A DNA stretch of 64,000 nt from Coccinella septempunctata (lineage: Eukaryota; Arthropoda; Insecta; Coleoptera; Coccinellidae): positions 35,849,521-35,913,520 of the forward strand of contig NC_058193.1 in NCBI RefSeq assembly GCF_907165205.1. The letters run 5' to 3'. The position numbers and the translations under genes are program-made. The stretch's first letter is position 1, and each line of letters begins with the position of its first letter. Positions 50,560 through 62,340 of the stretch are shown piece by piece. The notes under the pieces were generated by a model that worked only from the letters and a program-made list of their open reading frames with translations, was not told the origin of the DNA and did no database searches.

Positions 50560-50870
50560 ACTTGAGAATTCGTCAAGACCGAACGGTTGTGCCGAAATTG
50601 ATGAAATTCCCAGATTTATTACTAGAAGAGTCGCTCTTTTAGAATATGTATCACTTTTTCATCTACAATGAATTTCTTGGAAGATAATAGACTCGAAAGA
50701 TGACCTTCGAAAAATTCCCAAAATTTTGGGTTCAGTTAAAACTTCCTCAAGATCGAACGCTTGCGCCAGGGTGGATGAAATGTCGAGATTTATCACTAGA
50801 AAGGTTGCTCTTTCAGACTATGTGTCATTATGTTCAAATCTATCATGATTTTTCTGCTAGATACAACTTT
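50560..50870 (-). repeat. Inverted copies of the 175-bp satellite
   Basis: GTCAAGACCGAACGGTTGTG at about 50,573 is the reverse complement of the anchor in the 35-36.4 kb array. A second, more diverged unit follows (CCTCAAGATCGAACGCTTGC near 50,745). About 1.7 units are present. Confidence 0.85.
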
Positions 50871-51438
50871 TGAATGAAATTTTCAGTATTGTTATACTTT
50901 TCTCAATTGACGAGTTGTTTTATGAACTGTTATATCCATTTTTGGTCTGGCGCAGGCGTTTCCTCGTGATGTTTCGCGTTCGGAAAATTCTCGTCTGTTG
51001 CGGTAGTCAAAACGAGGCATTAATAAATGAAATTTTCCGACAAAAGCAGGAAAATTTCGCGAACATCGTAATTTATACCGCGAATCGGATTATGCCCCGC
51101 TTGAGTCGGGGCGTGCCCGGATGAAAATTAAACCTCATTTTCTCCCTGATATTCGCATTGCGATTTTTCAGGTTCGGCGAGATCATGAAAATAGGGAGTG
51201 ATTAGCCTGCTGCAGAGGGCTCGGAGGGACAGAAAGTTCCGCTATTCGTGCCTTATCGGGACTGCTTATTGTGTGTAGTATGTAACTTGGTATCTGAAGA
51301 CACATTGTCGCATTGTTAAATCCGGATACGAGCAATGGGGATATTATTTATAAGACTTCATTTCACTGCTGTCCACCCTAATATCGGATAACCTCAAAAT
51401 TTGTAATAATAATTATTTAATTCTTAAATATGTTGGGT
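50871..51438. other. GC-richer non-coding block
   Basis: Single-copy-looking sequence between repeats, with no supported coding frame. Confidence 0.35.
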
Positions 51439-51710
51439 ACACAGGGTAAGTCTTTGACTCGTACAAATATTTCAACGGTAGATTCTTGAGGTCAAAAAAA
51501 AACACTTCTATCCTATACCATTTTTCCGATTCGGCCCTGATAAAAAAATATAGCAATTTTAAGTTTTCATAGTGAGCTGTGCCACTCCTGGAGGAACAAA
51601 ATTACCTTCAGAATAACAAGCTCAATCTATGACAACACACATCTGTGGATCTTTTAAACACAGTTGTGTTCAGTCAAAGTACTTGTTTCGAATTTCACAC
51701 ATATTTTTTA
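51439..51710. mobile_element. Rearranged fragment of the CAGGGTGAG fold-back family
   Basis: It begins ACAGGGTAAGTCTTTGACTC then GTACAAATATTT, like the left end of the 37.9 kb element. From about 51,540 it matches the reverse complement of that element's interior: GTTTTCATAGTGAGCTGTGC here against GCACAGCTCAGTATGAAAAC there, and CACATCTGTGGATCTTTTAA against TTAAAAGATCCACAGATGTG. An internal deletion that joined one arm to the opposite arm explains this. Confidence 0.7.
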
Positions 51711-52995
51711 ATCTTTGAACAGTTTCCGAATTAAGAAAAAAAAAACTGAAATTACGTCGCAACGGCAGTATTTCATATAAAATTAATTTCATGGCTTCCC
51801 TTTTCAATTGGGGTATTTGTAGGAAAACGAATGTTATTTACCATCAATCAATTTCCATCATATGTATTTATAGTTCTTATCTACACATAGAGACATTACG
51901 TGACAAAAGAATAACGATTTATTTTACGTTGTGCATTTTGTGTGGAAAAATAGGGTAATGCATCACAATTATCGACATATAGCTTGCGTGTTAGTCCTTT
52001 AACTGATATAATTCATTTTCAGCTCAGTGGATTATCATTATTGTAATCTGTTGATCAAACATCAGGGAAAGAAAAGTTCGAGGGAAATTGAATGATTTCA
52101 GTGATACATAGGCGTGTGTAATAACGGTAATCAAAACGAAACAAGTCTATAAAATTGGTGACTTAAAGACCCAATATCTTATTCAGGGTTTTCTTTTTCA
52201 ATTCTGTCGGTTTGTCAACAGGATAAAGAAAAAAACTATATGTGCTCTACACTGATGATACTGGTTGAATAATTTTCGAAGGAGAGGTTTATTTTAGGTT
52301 ATATGATAATGGTACTACCCTAGGCAGATCAAAACGCAAGGAAAAGTGTGAAAACTTGAAGGTGGTCCAGTAAAAACTGTCTTTACAGGTCCGTCGCCTA
52401 AATGGGTAGCTCTATCATAAAACATCTGTTATCTTATCTGATCTGGGGATATGTTGATTTCTCACTAGTATCAAACGATGAACTATTCACACATATTAGG
52501 TATCTATCCTCTACTATACCCTCTAACTTTTCAACCTTTCGATCTCTATCCAGTTTTTTACCATCTGGCACTTCTGAAATAAAGCGGGATACATCCGGTT
52601 GGAGACAATGAATCAGGAAAATCTGAAAGTACTTTTCCGTCCCCCCAGATCTCACTGAATACGCTATCGACTTTACGATACTCCGTAAAAGTTGAGAGGG
52701 CATATGGAGTTTACATGTTTTATTCTTAACAACACGCAATATAATTTAGGGTGTTATACTGCCTTTTTACGGGCCATCGGAAATCAAGTTGGGCCTATTT
52801 CCGAATCTCATAGGTCTCAATCTGACGTAAAAACGAGATTTTATTTGCACTTCATCTGGGTCCCTTTTTCGCAACATTGGAGATTTATTATCGCCCGGAA
52901 TGATAGGGATTTCTTTACTGGATCACATTTCGAAAAATCATCGCTTTTTCACAGTCGTCACACCAGGGAATAGTTGGTTATGCACAAGAAATGCT
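51711..52995. other. Non-coding stretch
   Basis: No gene or repeat family recognised. The frames at 52,434-52,739 (-) and 52,692-52,973 (+) carry no motif. Confidence 0.4.
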
Positions 52996-52997
52996 AT

Positions 52998-53860
52998 CCA
53001 GCTTTCCGCGTCTTTTTTCTTTAATTTTTTCCCCTAGAGTGGTCAGTAATGTCGAATAGTAATCTCTGGTTATTGTTCTACCCTTATTCAGAAAATCAAT
53101 CATGATTACTCCATGGCAATCCCAAAAAACTGAAGCAAGTACTTTTCCAACAGATTTTTGGACACGAAACTTCTTATGTCTTGGAGAACCAGAGTGTTGT
53201 CATTCCATCGATTGTTGCTCTGTTTCTGGATCGTAGAAATGTACCCAAGTCTCATCCATAGCAACAATTCGGTTTAAGAAGTCTACATCGTTTTCAAATC
53301 GAGCACAGATCGATGCTTCTACCCTTACACGCTTTTGGTCAACATTCAAACATTTGGGGATCCATTTTGCAGCCATTTTTCTCATGTCGAAATTGACGTG
53401 AATTATGATGAACGTGTTCGTATGCAATATTCACTGCTTCAGATATCCGTTTTAGCCCAATTCGACGGTCTGATAAAATCATGTCGTGAACTGCATCGAT
53501 ATTTTCGGGGACTGACACAGAAACTGGCCTTCCCGATCGGTCATCATTTTCAATGGAAAATTTATCTCTTTTGAAGATTGCAGTCCAATTTTTCACGATC
53601 GCATACGAAGGACATTGATCACCAAGGGTATTACGCATATCTTCGTAAATCTGCTTACCTCTTAACCCTCTTATATACAGGTACTTAATGATGGCTCGAT
53701 ACCCCAATGTTCTTTCTTTTAATTCATTGCGTAACTCTGGTTTACTTTTTCTACCTCAAACTTCACACTGACACTTCTAATGAGTTATTGTTCGTTGCTA
53801 TGGTAACGCAATATTTTTTTTATGCATGGAACTGGTCTAGACTAACTAGATACATCCTCG
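52998..53860 (-). mobile_element. Mariner copy 3, 3' truncated
   Basis: This retains the 5' end and about two thirds of the transposase. The terminal repeat end is at 53,860 with a three-base loss (TAGATACATCCTCG instead of TAGATATCAATACATCCTCG on the plus strand). Coding blocks include RGKQIYEDMRNTLGDQCPSY, SGRPVSVSVPENIDAVHDMI and MDETWVHFYDPETEQQSMEW. The left border falls inside the KRRGKLS-equivalent codons (about 52,998-53,000), so the second and third catalytic aspartates are absent. No TA duplication survives. Confidence 0.9.
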
Positions 53861-54728
53861 AATCTTTGAAATGAATTTAACTGTGATATAAGTATTCTCA
53901 CACGTGATGGGTTTGAAATAGGAACGCTTTTTTCACTCTCGTCCTCATCAATGTCCATTATCACCCCCAGCATCGAACGTCGTACATCATACTCTACGTC
54001 CGAGCCTAAAAGAAACTTCCACGACCCTCCTGGATTTGGCGAAAATTAATGCCTTCATGTCTCCTGTCGAGTACAAAGTCACTTTTCTTATATCTCGGCT
54101 AACAAAGTGGTCTGCTCGTGTTTGTGGGTCTTAAGCAAATGAAGACAAATGAAAGACATTATTACCTTAGTTTGCCCGAGCATCTGTCAACGGATATGCC
54201 GACGCAGCCCCCGTCCCATCGACGGAGGTCTCATTGGATTCTGCCTTCTGCTGACGTGTCAGATTGTCAAATTAACGTAACGCGTGTCAGAGCCGCATTT
54301 CGGAGATCGGAAACTTGCCATTCAGATTTTCCCGACGCTGTTGCGGAATTTGAAATGATCCATTCTAATCGATGATGGGGGTACGCTTCTTTTTTTCGAG
54401 AATGACAGGAAACTTCTCTTGCCAAACACTTTTGGTTTTCACCTATGGAATGAGGCTCTGTTTTGCGGAGGGGCTTCTAATCCTCTGGAAGTCTAATTCG
54501 AAACAGTCGATTACGACTATGCAATTGTATTTTTTTGTACGATCAGTATGTTAGGAAATAACTCATTTTTAGTGGAAAATTCCGAAAAAAATTGGTTAAT
54601 TTTGAGGAGCTGTATCATCCAGAAAAAGTTAATAAGACGTATGCTGATTTTTTTTATGATAGATTGATCCTTTACGAATAGAAAATCCCAACTTTAATTC
54701 TACTACCGCGAACAGTTTAGATTTTATG
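53861..54728. other. Non-coding stretch
   Basis: No supported gene. It is GC-richer at 53,940-54,370, with no recognised motif in any frame. Confidence 0.35.
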
Positions 54729-55291
54729 ATTTTTCCCGCAAAGGTCCAAATTTTCCAATTTTTCATCGACCATAACTTGAAAAATAAATTTTTTAAAAAA
54801 TATCTGTTTGCATATTCGTTATCTACGTCCTCGAATTAGTCGACAGTATGAATTTGGTTTTGATCGGAGACCTAAAATTTTTTTCAAAAAATCGCAATTT
54901 TTCCATGCATATGTATGGAAAATTTGAAAAATTTTCGATCTCTTTGATTTCCACCAAAGTTGGAGTTTTTACTAAATCGAGGGCGTAGATTACGAATATG
55001 CAAACAGATTTTTGCTGAAAGGATTAGTTTTCTAGTTATGGTCGGTGGAAAATTCGAAATTTTGAACCTTCGGGGAAAAATCATAATAGACAATACTGAA
55101 CTAGTTATTACAGAAATACGCGAAATACGAAATGGAAAATCGTAATTAAAAATAAAAGTCCTTAATCTCCCCATAATTCTAATGAAGGGTTGCATTAAAA
55201 TTTTGTGAAGGGTAAGGACTTTTATTTTTAATCATGATTTTCCATTTTGTATTTCGTGTATTTCTGTAATAACTAGTTCAGTATTGTCTTC
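54729..55291. repeat. Two adjacent palindromes (fold-back sequence)
   Basis: The first palindrome has arms at 54,729-54,902 and 54,915-55,084 around a short centre (ATGCATATGTAT): TCGACCATAACTTGAAAAAT pairs with CTAGTTATGGTCGGTGG, and CTGTTTGCATATTCGTTATC pairs with ATTACGAATATGCAAACAG. The second has arms at about 55,085-55,163 and 55,213-55,291 (GACAATACTGAACTAGTTAT pairs with ATAACTAGTTCAGTATTGTC) with a spacer of about 50 bases. The two abut. Neither has terminal motifs I can assign. Confidence 0.85.
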
Positions 55292-55656
55292 AACGATGAA
55301 ACACCATTCTTGTCGAAAATATTCCGTAAATTAGTAAATGAGTTGAAGCATTTTCACCATAAACTTCTACATCTACAAACATTCGAAGTATTTCCGCTGT
55401 ATTTTTCTTCTTATTGAAGCAGAAAAATAAAACGTCAGAATCAGCTGACACGATAGACATTCATAACAGTCAGAGCCATCTTTTCGAAACGGATCGAATC
55501 AATGTAATAATACATGGATTTCTCCATTTCCCATATACAATAATTTTTTTCATTAACACAAACTTCAATTTTTTTGCGAATGGTTGTTCATTGATGATAT
55601 TGATAAATGAAGGAAGTTTTAAATAACCCAATATACTCGAGTATTACGAGGATGTA

Positions 55657-56896
55657 TTGATGTTCCATGCATAAAAAAAATATTGCGCAACTAACGATAA
55701 CTCATTAGTAGTTTCAGTGTGAAGTTTGAGGTCAAAAAGTGAACCAAAGTTACGCAATAAATTGAAAGAAAGAAGATGTTCACCGAAATTGTGAAAATAG
55801 AAAAATTGGAGTATCGAGCCATCATCAAGTACCTGTATTTAAAAGGGTTGAGAGGTAAGCAGATTTACGGAGATATGCTTAATACCCTTGGTGATCAATG
55901 ACCTTCGTATGCGACCGTGAAAAATTGGACTGCAAGCTTCAAAAGAGGCAAATTTTCCATTAAAGATGATGACCGATCAGGAAGGCCAGTTTCTGTGTCA
56001 GTCCCCGAAAATATCGATGCAGTTCATGACATGATTTCATCAGACCGTCGAATTGAGCTTAAACGGATATATAGAAGCACTGAATATTTCATACGAACGC
56101 GTTCATCATACAGTTCACGTCAATTTAGACATGATGAAAATTGCTACAAAATGGATCCTCAAATGTTTGAATGTTGACCAAAAGCGTGCAAGGGTAGAAG
56201 CATTGCGTTCGATCTGTGCTCGATTTGAAAACGACGTAGACTTCTCAAACCGAATTGTTATTATGGATGAGACTTGGGTACATTTCTACGATCCAGAAAC
56301 AAAGCAACAATCGATGGAATGGCGGTTCTCCAAGACCTAAGAAGTTTCGTGTCCAAAAATCTGCTGGAAAAGTTCTTGCTTCAGTTTTTTGGGTTGAGTA
56401 ATCATGATTGATTTTTTAGATAAGGGTAGAACAATAACCGGAGATTACTATTCGACATTGCTGACCACTCTACGGGAAAAAATTAAATGGAAAAGACGCG
56501 GAAAGCTATTTAAATGTGTTCTGTTTTTGCAGGACAACGCTCCTGCACACAAATCTCATGTTGCCCCATGCAAAAACTTCCTGATTTAGGGTTTGAATTA
56601 GTAGAATACCCCCCTTATTCACCAGATTTGGCTCCATAGGACTATCATCTCTTTCGTCAACTGAAAAAAAGTTTAAAATGTCGTAAATTTTCTTCCAAGT
56701 AGGAGGTAAAAAAAGCTGTGGAGTTCTGGTTTGAAGAGCAAGTAGAAACACTTATTTCGAAAGGTCTAGAGACGTTGCAGGTTCGCTTTAATAAATGTAT
56801 CCAATTAGAAGAGAATATGTTGAGTAATAAAATATTTTGACCTTGAACTTTTGTTTGGTTCTAGTAGTAGGTTAAGAATTTTTCAATATATCTTCG
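55657..56896 (+). mobile_element. Mariner copy 4, near full length, inactivated
   Basis: TA-flanked element of 1,240 bp, from CGAGGATGTATTGATG to CAATATATCTTCG. The transposase ATG is at 55,776 (MFTEIVKIEKLEYRAIIKYL). A TGA soon after GDMLNTLGDQ, a frame break near 56,070, and further breaks near 56,340 and 56,585 inactivate it. The first two catalytic aspartates are visible in MDETWVHFYD and FLQDNAPAHKSH. The third lies in a damaged PYSPDLAP-DYHLF block, 34 residues after the second by homology. A short deletion in the 5' end removes part of the usual CTAGTTAG...GGTC stretch. Confidence 0.93.
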
Positions 56897-57606
56897 TAGG
56901 CTTAATCGTTGTCAGCTGACCCATGGGAAACGAAATAGATTTTCATCGTCTGCAAATGCAGCAGACGTTCCCCCTCATATCCTAATCTCTTCACGCTTCA
57001 TTTTGTCACCGATATCCAGGAGTAGTTAAAGTTGATCATGCTGTTTCCCAGCCGTTCGAACCCGAATATACTCCTGAGTGCGGAATAATAATTACCTCCC
57101 TATACCGCTCACTCCCGTTAGATAGTGGCGGTTAAATTGAACGTCCTCCAAAGTGTTTCAGTGAAATATGTTGGCGGACTCATATCCGGAAATGCCTTTT
57201 CGACTGATTCACCTGCAGACTCCCCTATCTCGACCTCCTCCCATCTATCCGACTCGGTGAAAATTATTTCAGTGGTTTGATTTCCTGCTTTCGAAGGAAT
57301 TAACTTGTCCCCGATGGGGTGGGAGGGTGCGGGAGTGAATCATTTCGGATATCGAACGGGCTCGAATCTGGGAGTTGGGGATTGTACAGTGTGGGCAATC
57401 TTATATGCATGATATGATATGGTGGCCATTGAAACCCTGCAGAAGCTGAGACTTGGATCGACGTACAAGATTGGTTCTGTGTAGGCTTTGATACTGTATC
57501 CTTACGCCATCTTAGTTGATTAACGTAGATGAACGAATTGAAACATTTTTTTCTTATACCATTTTGTATGTAGCAATATTTGTACGAGTCAAAGACTCAC
57601 CCTGTA
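56897..57606. other. GC-richer spacer ending in a fold-back fragment
   Basis: 56,900-57,530 has no supported gene. At about 57,545-57,606, GTACGAGTCAAAGACTCACC then CTGTAT is the terminal part of the CAGGGTGAG fold-back family in minus orientation, immediately left of mariner copy 5. Confidence 0.5.
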
Positions 57607-57666
57607 TAAAAATGTATGAAAAGAATGAGTTTCAACACTGAACTGTTCGATCAAGTTAAATTCCTC

Positions 57667-58666
57667 TTCAATGTCAAAATATCTTACTACCCAACAAATT
57701 CTCCTCTTAATTGAATACATTTATTACAGCGAACCTGCAACGTCTCTAGACCTTTCAGAAAAAATTTTTCTTCTTGCTCTGCAAACCAGACATACACAGC
57801 TTTCATTACCTCCTCGTTGGAAGAAAAATTTACGACCTTTTGAACTTTTTTTTCAGTTGAGGAAAGAGATGATAGTCGAATTGGAGCCAAATCTGGTGAA
57901 TAAAGCGGGTGTTCTAGTAAATCGAACCCTAAATCACAAATTTTTTGCATGGCAACATGAGATTTGTGTGCAGGGGTGTTATCCTGCAAAAACAAAATAC
58001 TTTTGAATAGCTTTCCGCGTCTTTTCTCTTTAATTTTTTCCCGTAGAGTGGTCAGTAATGTCAAATAGTAATCTCCGGTTATTGTTCTACCCTTATCCAA
58101 GAAATCAATCATGATTACTCCATGAAAATCCCAAAAAAAACTGAAGCAAGAACTTTTCCAGCAGATTTTTTGACACGAAATTTCTTAGGTCTTGGAGAAC
58201 CAGCCATTCCATCGATTGTTGCTTTGTTTCTGGATCGTAGAAATGTACCCAAGTCTCATCCACAGATTCAATTCGGTTCAAGAACTGCATCGATATTTTC
58301 GGGGACTGACACAGAAACTGGCCTTCCTGATCGGTCATCATCTTCAATGGAAAATTTACCTCTTTTGAAGCTTGCAGTCCAATTTTTCACGGTCGCATAC
58401 GTAGAACATTGATCACCAAGGGTATTAAGCATATCTTCGTAAATCTGCTTACCTCTCAACACTTGATGATGACTCGATACTCCAATTTTTCCGATTTTCA
58501 CAATTTCGGTGGACATCTTCTTTCTTTCAATTTATCGCGTAACTCTGGTTTACTTTTTTGACCTCAAACTTCACACTGACACTTCTAATGAATTCGTTGC
58601 TATGGTAACGAAATTTTTTTTATGCATAGAACTGGTCTACTCTAACTAGATATCAATACATCCTCG
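57667..58666 (-). mobile_element. Mariner copy 5, deleted at both an internal site and its 3' end
   Basis: The transposase-start end is intact at 58,666 (CGAGGATGTATTGATATC on the minus strand, followed by TA). The opposite terminal repeat is missing; homology starts at about 57,667. Near 58,270-58,290 the sequence jumps from PENIDAV to FLNRI, removing the recognition-domain end. The C-terminal half is the best preserved in the window: a long open frame (58,112-57,687) contains MIDFLDKGRTITGDYY, FLQDNTPAHKSHVAMQ and HPLYSPDLAP. A frame break just after that last block loses the third catalytic aspartate. Confidence 0.9.
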
Positions 58667-59959
58667 TATATTTACAGAAGACAAAAGTCCTAAAAGATGG
58701 GCGAGCCAGCTATCGCCGGGTAGTTGAATATATCACCTTCACCTTGCGTGTCCTCTGTAGATCCCTATTAAACGGATTGCTCCACAATTATATGCGTATT
58801 TTTTATACCCTTATAATATACAGAATTGTTCATTTTCTTGTAACGTATTTTTCTGGTCCACTTCAACGGATGCTGATCGATCGAAGGCCCCGACGGAAAA
58901 ACTGGAGCGTTCTTGCTTCATCGATCTGACGCGGTTTCGTCCAAGTGCCGTTTTACCTATATAATTCAATTTTCTGCTACCCGGAGAAAATGGAATTACC
59001 TCACCCCGAATTTGAACTTTTAAAGCGCTATGACGCTTTTTCATTCGAAACCTTTTATCAATTGGTGGGGGAGTTAAGATGGAGGAAGGAGCCGTTTTTC
59101 GTTGGGGTAAATATTATTTTAAATTTAGGTTATTATTCCTCTTCCTGATGGCATCTAGCGTGGAGGCTGGAGAACCCTTTCGTTCGTCTTGTTTGTGCTC
59201 GAAAAAAAGAATTTGGGGGATGGTTTTGGTCAATGCGATGAAACATCCTGTATTCTATCTACGCCCAGAAGAAGATCGGTGAGATTTGTAATGGTCTCCA
59301 GTGGCCTGGTCCAGAAGCAGCGAATTTCCCAAACGAATTCCATGTAATTAATTTTTAAAGCTCAGTTTCAGGTATCTGAATGAATATCTCGCACAAAGAT
59401 CCTATTTATCTTTTTACCATTTGTCTGTTCGTGATAACTCAATGGTTTGGCAACGCTAACGGTCTAATTTTAGAGGGAGATTCTTGTTAAAAACTCCCGT
59501 AATCGTTGAGGTTAAAAAGAATTTTCCCGATTTCGCTAAAACGCCAGAGGTAAGGGTAGATTTCTGATGGAATTTTCCGAAAAAAACATCAACCAACCAT
59601 CCCTTTCACTCGGGTTCCCTAATGAAAACATAACGGAGGTAGATTTTCCTTCCTAATAAATGGATTATTTAAATGAAATGGGGTCCGGGAGATTTCTGCA
59701 CGACCGAATCCTTCTAATTCACCTGGCGGGTTAGAAGCCACATGACGCGGAACACGAAATCTGACAACCCGGATTCCTCCCCTTCTGGATTTCAATTTCA
59801 TATGCAGCAGATCTGGAAGACAAAGATTAGGGACGGGATTTAGTGAAACGTGTGAGAAAAAAAATGGAATGAAATATTTCGATTTTATTCCACTTTCAAT
59901 TATCCACTTATTCTATTCTGTTACCTCACAATCGAGGACTGGCTTTCTCATACGTGTAG
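58667..59959. other. Non-coding stretch
   Basis: No supported gene. Frames at 58,811-59,282 on both strands have no motif. Confidence 0.4.
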
Positions 59960-60640
59960 TAGGCTAACCAGTTCTGCAGATTCTGCTTTCAGCTGTTTTT
60001 TTTTCGATCCACAGGGCTTGTACGTACCTGCTGACTACCCATCTTTTAGTCTATGCTAGTATTCCTTCAGAGTGTTGGCTCACTGCCTCTTATTGGTTTT
60101 TACCAAGCCTACAAAAGAGCTCAGGTCTAGCAGCTGTTAACCTCCATGCCCTTCCCAGAAGATAATCAGCATTTTTATTTCCTTCAATTTTCCCTGGCAC
60201 TCACAGGGAAGTCCTTACCTGTAAGATGGTGGTCTCATGCTCAAGGAAAATAGAAATCCTCAATTTTGGGCCATGAACACCAAGCCTGTACCTCTTTTCG
60301 GTTTGTACTCCAAGTACCCCAAGTACACCAAATCGAGGGTTTTGCCAAGTCGTGTGGAGCAGGTTAATTCAATATTCTCCTAGTATATAGGTAGGAGTTT
60401 CTGGATGATGAATATTTTCTTCCAGTAGACCCCATTTCGTTACAGGTACGCATAATGGAGGCGCTATTTTGGGAATTGCAAAGCTAGATTCTGTATTACA
60501 AATACAGGCCAGACTTTGAAATTTCTGCAACCAACTGGGTGTAGTGGATTCTTCTGTTTTCGTCCACCATGATAGGGCGTATTGGTGACAATAGAGCGTC
60601 ATACCAATACGTATGACCACAGTACCATGCGCAGCTTCAG
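59960..60640 (-). mobile_element. Degraded non-LTR (R1/TRAS-like) retrotransposon fragment
   Basis: On the minus strand, 60,620-60,460 encodes MTLYCHQYALSWWTKTEEST then LQKFQSLACICNTESS. This matches the region after the reverse transcriptase core in R1-clade elements (a Y-G-x-x-x-W-W-P-x-T and L-x-K-x-Q-R-L-A-C-L-x-I-T-G pattern). Further along the same strand, near 60,030-59,990, a decayed CGSKKK peptide corresponds to the C-terminal cysteine motif. Frames are broken throughout, and the borders are approximate. Confidence 0.65.
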
Positions 60641-60659
60641 CCTTATGTCTTTCATAGAG

Positions 60660-61375
60660 TCTTTTACAGGCTTACTTCGCCGAAGTAGCTTTGAGAAAGT
60701 TAGATTTCAGTTGAGCCTTTAATAGGAAGAAGAAGCCACATGTCGAAAGAGACAAAATTGAAGATAATCAAAGCCGTTGCTAGGCCTCAACTGACTTATG
60801 GATCAGTTTCCTGGGGCTTCGCGGCAAAGAGCCACATCAAAAGAATTCAGGCCACTGAAAACAAGCTGTTACGATGTGCAATAGATGCACCTTGGTTTGT
60901 CAGGAATAGACAGATTTATAGGGACCTAAAATGGGAAACCATAACGGAATTCATGAACAGAAAAGCAGAGAAATTATTCGAAACAGCGAAAAACCATCCG
61001 AATCAAGAACTCAGGAGACTAGTGGACTACGACCCAGAGGAAGACAAGAGCAGAATGCGAATTTACCGAAGGAGACCAAGAGATCAATTAAAAAGAGATT
61101 AAAATAACAACAGAAACTTATTGAAAAATTCAATAAAGTGTTAATCCAATAAAGGATAAACACATAAATCCCAGCAAGATAATGTGCTAGAAGAAAACCG
61201 ACTAAGAGACGAACGGTTTATAGGCAAATGCCCGGAACCAAAATTCAAGAAGCAGTTAAGGGTTTTTAGTGGGTCTCGAGCTCAGAAGAGTGAAAAACCC
61301 CACACTTGTTCCCCCTCAGGAGAGGGTGGTTCGTCTGATTTGCAGATTTTCCCCCTGCTACACAAAAAAAAAAAA
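60660..61375 (+). mobile_element. 5'-truncated Jockey-like non-LTR retrotransposon
   Basis: A clean frame (60,740-61,102) encodes the segment following the reverse transcriptase catalytic core: ETKLKIIKAVARPQLTYGSV then SWGFAAKSHIKRIQATENKL, APWFVRNRQIYRDLKWETIT, AKNHPNQELRRLVDYDPEED and a basic C-terminus ending at a TAA. This pattern (R-P-x-L-T-Y-G, W-G-x-A-A-K-S-H-I-K, A-P-W-x-V-R-N) is diagnostic of Jockey-clade elements. A 3' UTR follows and ends in an A-rich tail at about 61,362-61,375 (ACAAAAAAAAAAAATAAAT), so the 3' end is intact and the 5' end truncated, as expected of target-primed reverse transcription. It abuts the R1-like fragment head to head. The catalytic YxDD block is absent. 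Confidence 0.85.
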
Positions 61376-62340
61376 TAAATCAGTTGAGTTTGCTATGCAG
61401 AATGAGCTCTCATTGGAACTATTGAAAATGTGGCTATTAAGGAATAGTGATTTAAGTATTAAATTCCTCCTTTCCTTGAAGAAAAACAGGGTTTATTTTG
61501 AGGGATTTCTCACACTATATTTCAATGATCTTTGGAAATTTCTATTCCGCTACTCAGTGAGCACTCATGCTAAACTATACCTCTTAAAGTTAGCACCAGT
61601 CATAGGATTGCCGAAGCCTTTCCAGAAGAACTTATGTGACCAAGCTTTACAGCAATTACCCCTCTTTGAGGTCATCTCTATTGCTTGGAGGGAATAAGAG
61701 GAAGGGCTGTTTGGAGAAGCCAAATTTTTTTGCGACAACCAAAACACAGACTTGAGTGGGCATTTAAATAACTAACCATAGTTTTCGGGTTTCTCCGGGA
61801 AACTCCTAGGAAGAAACATGATCTCCTGCATTAATTGAGCGGAGATCGTATAATTCCATGAACTTTTATGCATGAAATTTCCTGTGGTGCATTAACATTC
61901 ATTATACACCGTCAGAACGGTTCGGATGAACCCCTGTTTTTCAATCCGGTTAGTTGGCGATGTTTCGCGCGAAGTCAGGGATTATAAAATTCAATATCGA
62001 GAAGATGTCTCGGGAACTTTCGTTCAATCAAACTTATAGCGCCCCCGAACTATAATTTGAAATGTTGGAAAATCCGCCGCGAAGTTCGCTGGAAGTGGAT
62101 GAATAAATGTAACTTTTCCGGGGGTATATTCGGCGATAAGTTGGAAATTTCTGCATCGTTGGTGGGCGCGATAAGGGACTTCGTTTCTCTAGATGCTCGG
62201 GGTACCATGATTTCGTTCTGGAAAATCTGGAAATTCGATCTGGATTCGGAGATCGTTCATAATTGGGTTTTTCGGATTAATAATATTCTTTAATATTTGA
62301 TAATGGTGTCTGAATATGGGGAAGCACATGAAATTGTTGT
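61376..62340. other. Non-coding stretch before the right satellite array
   Basis: No supported gene. The plus-strand frame continuing to 61,697 has no motif. GC-richer sequence lies at 61,900-62,250. Confidence 0.4.
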
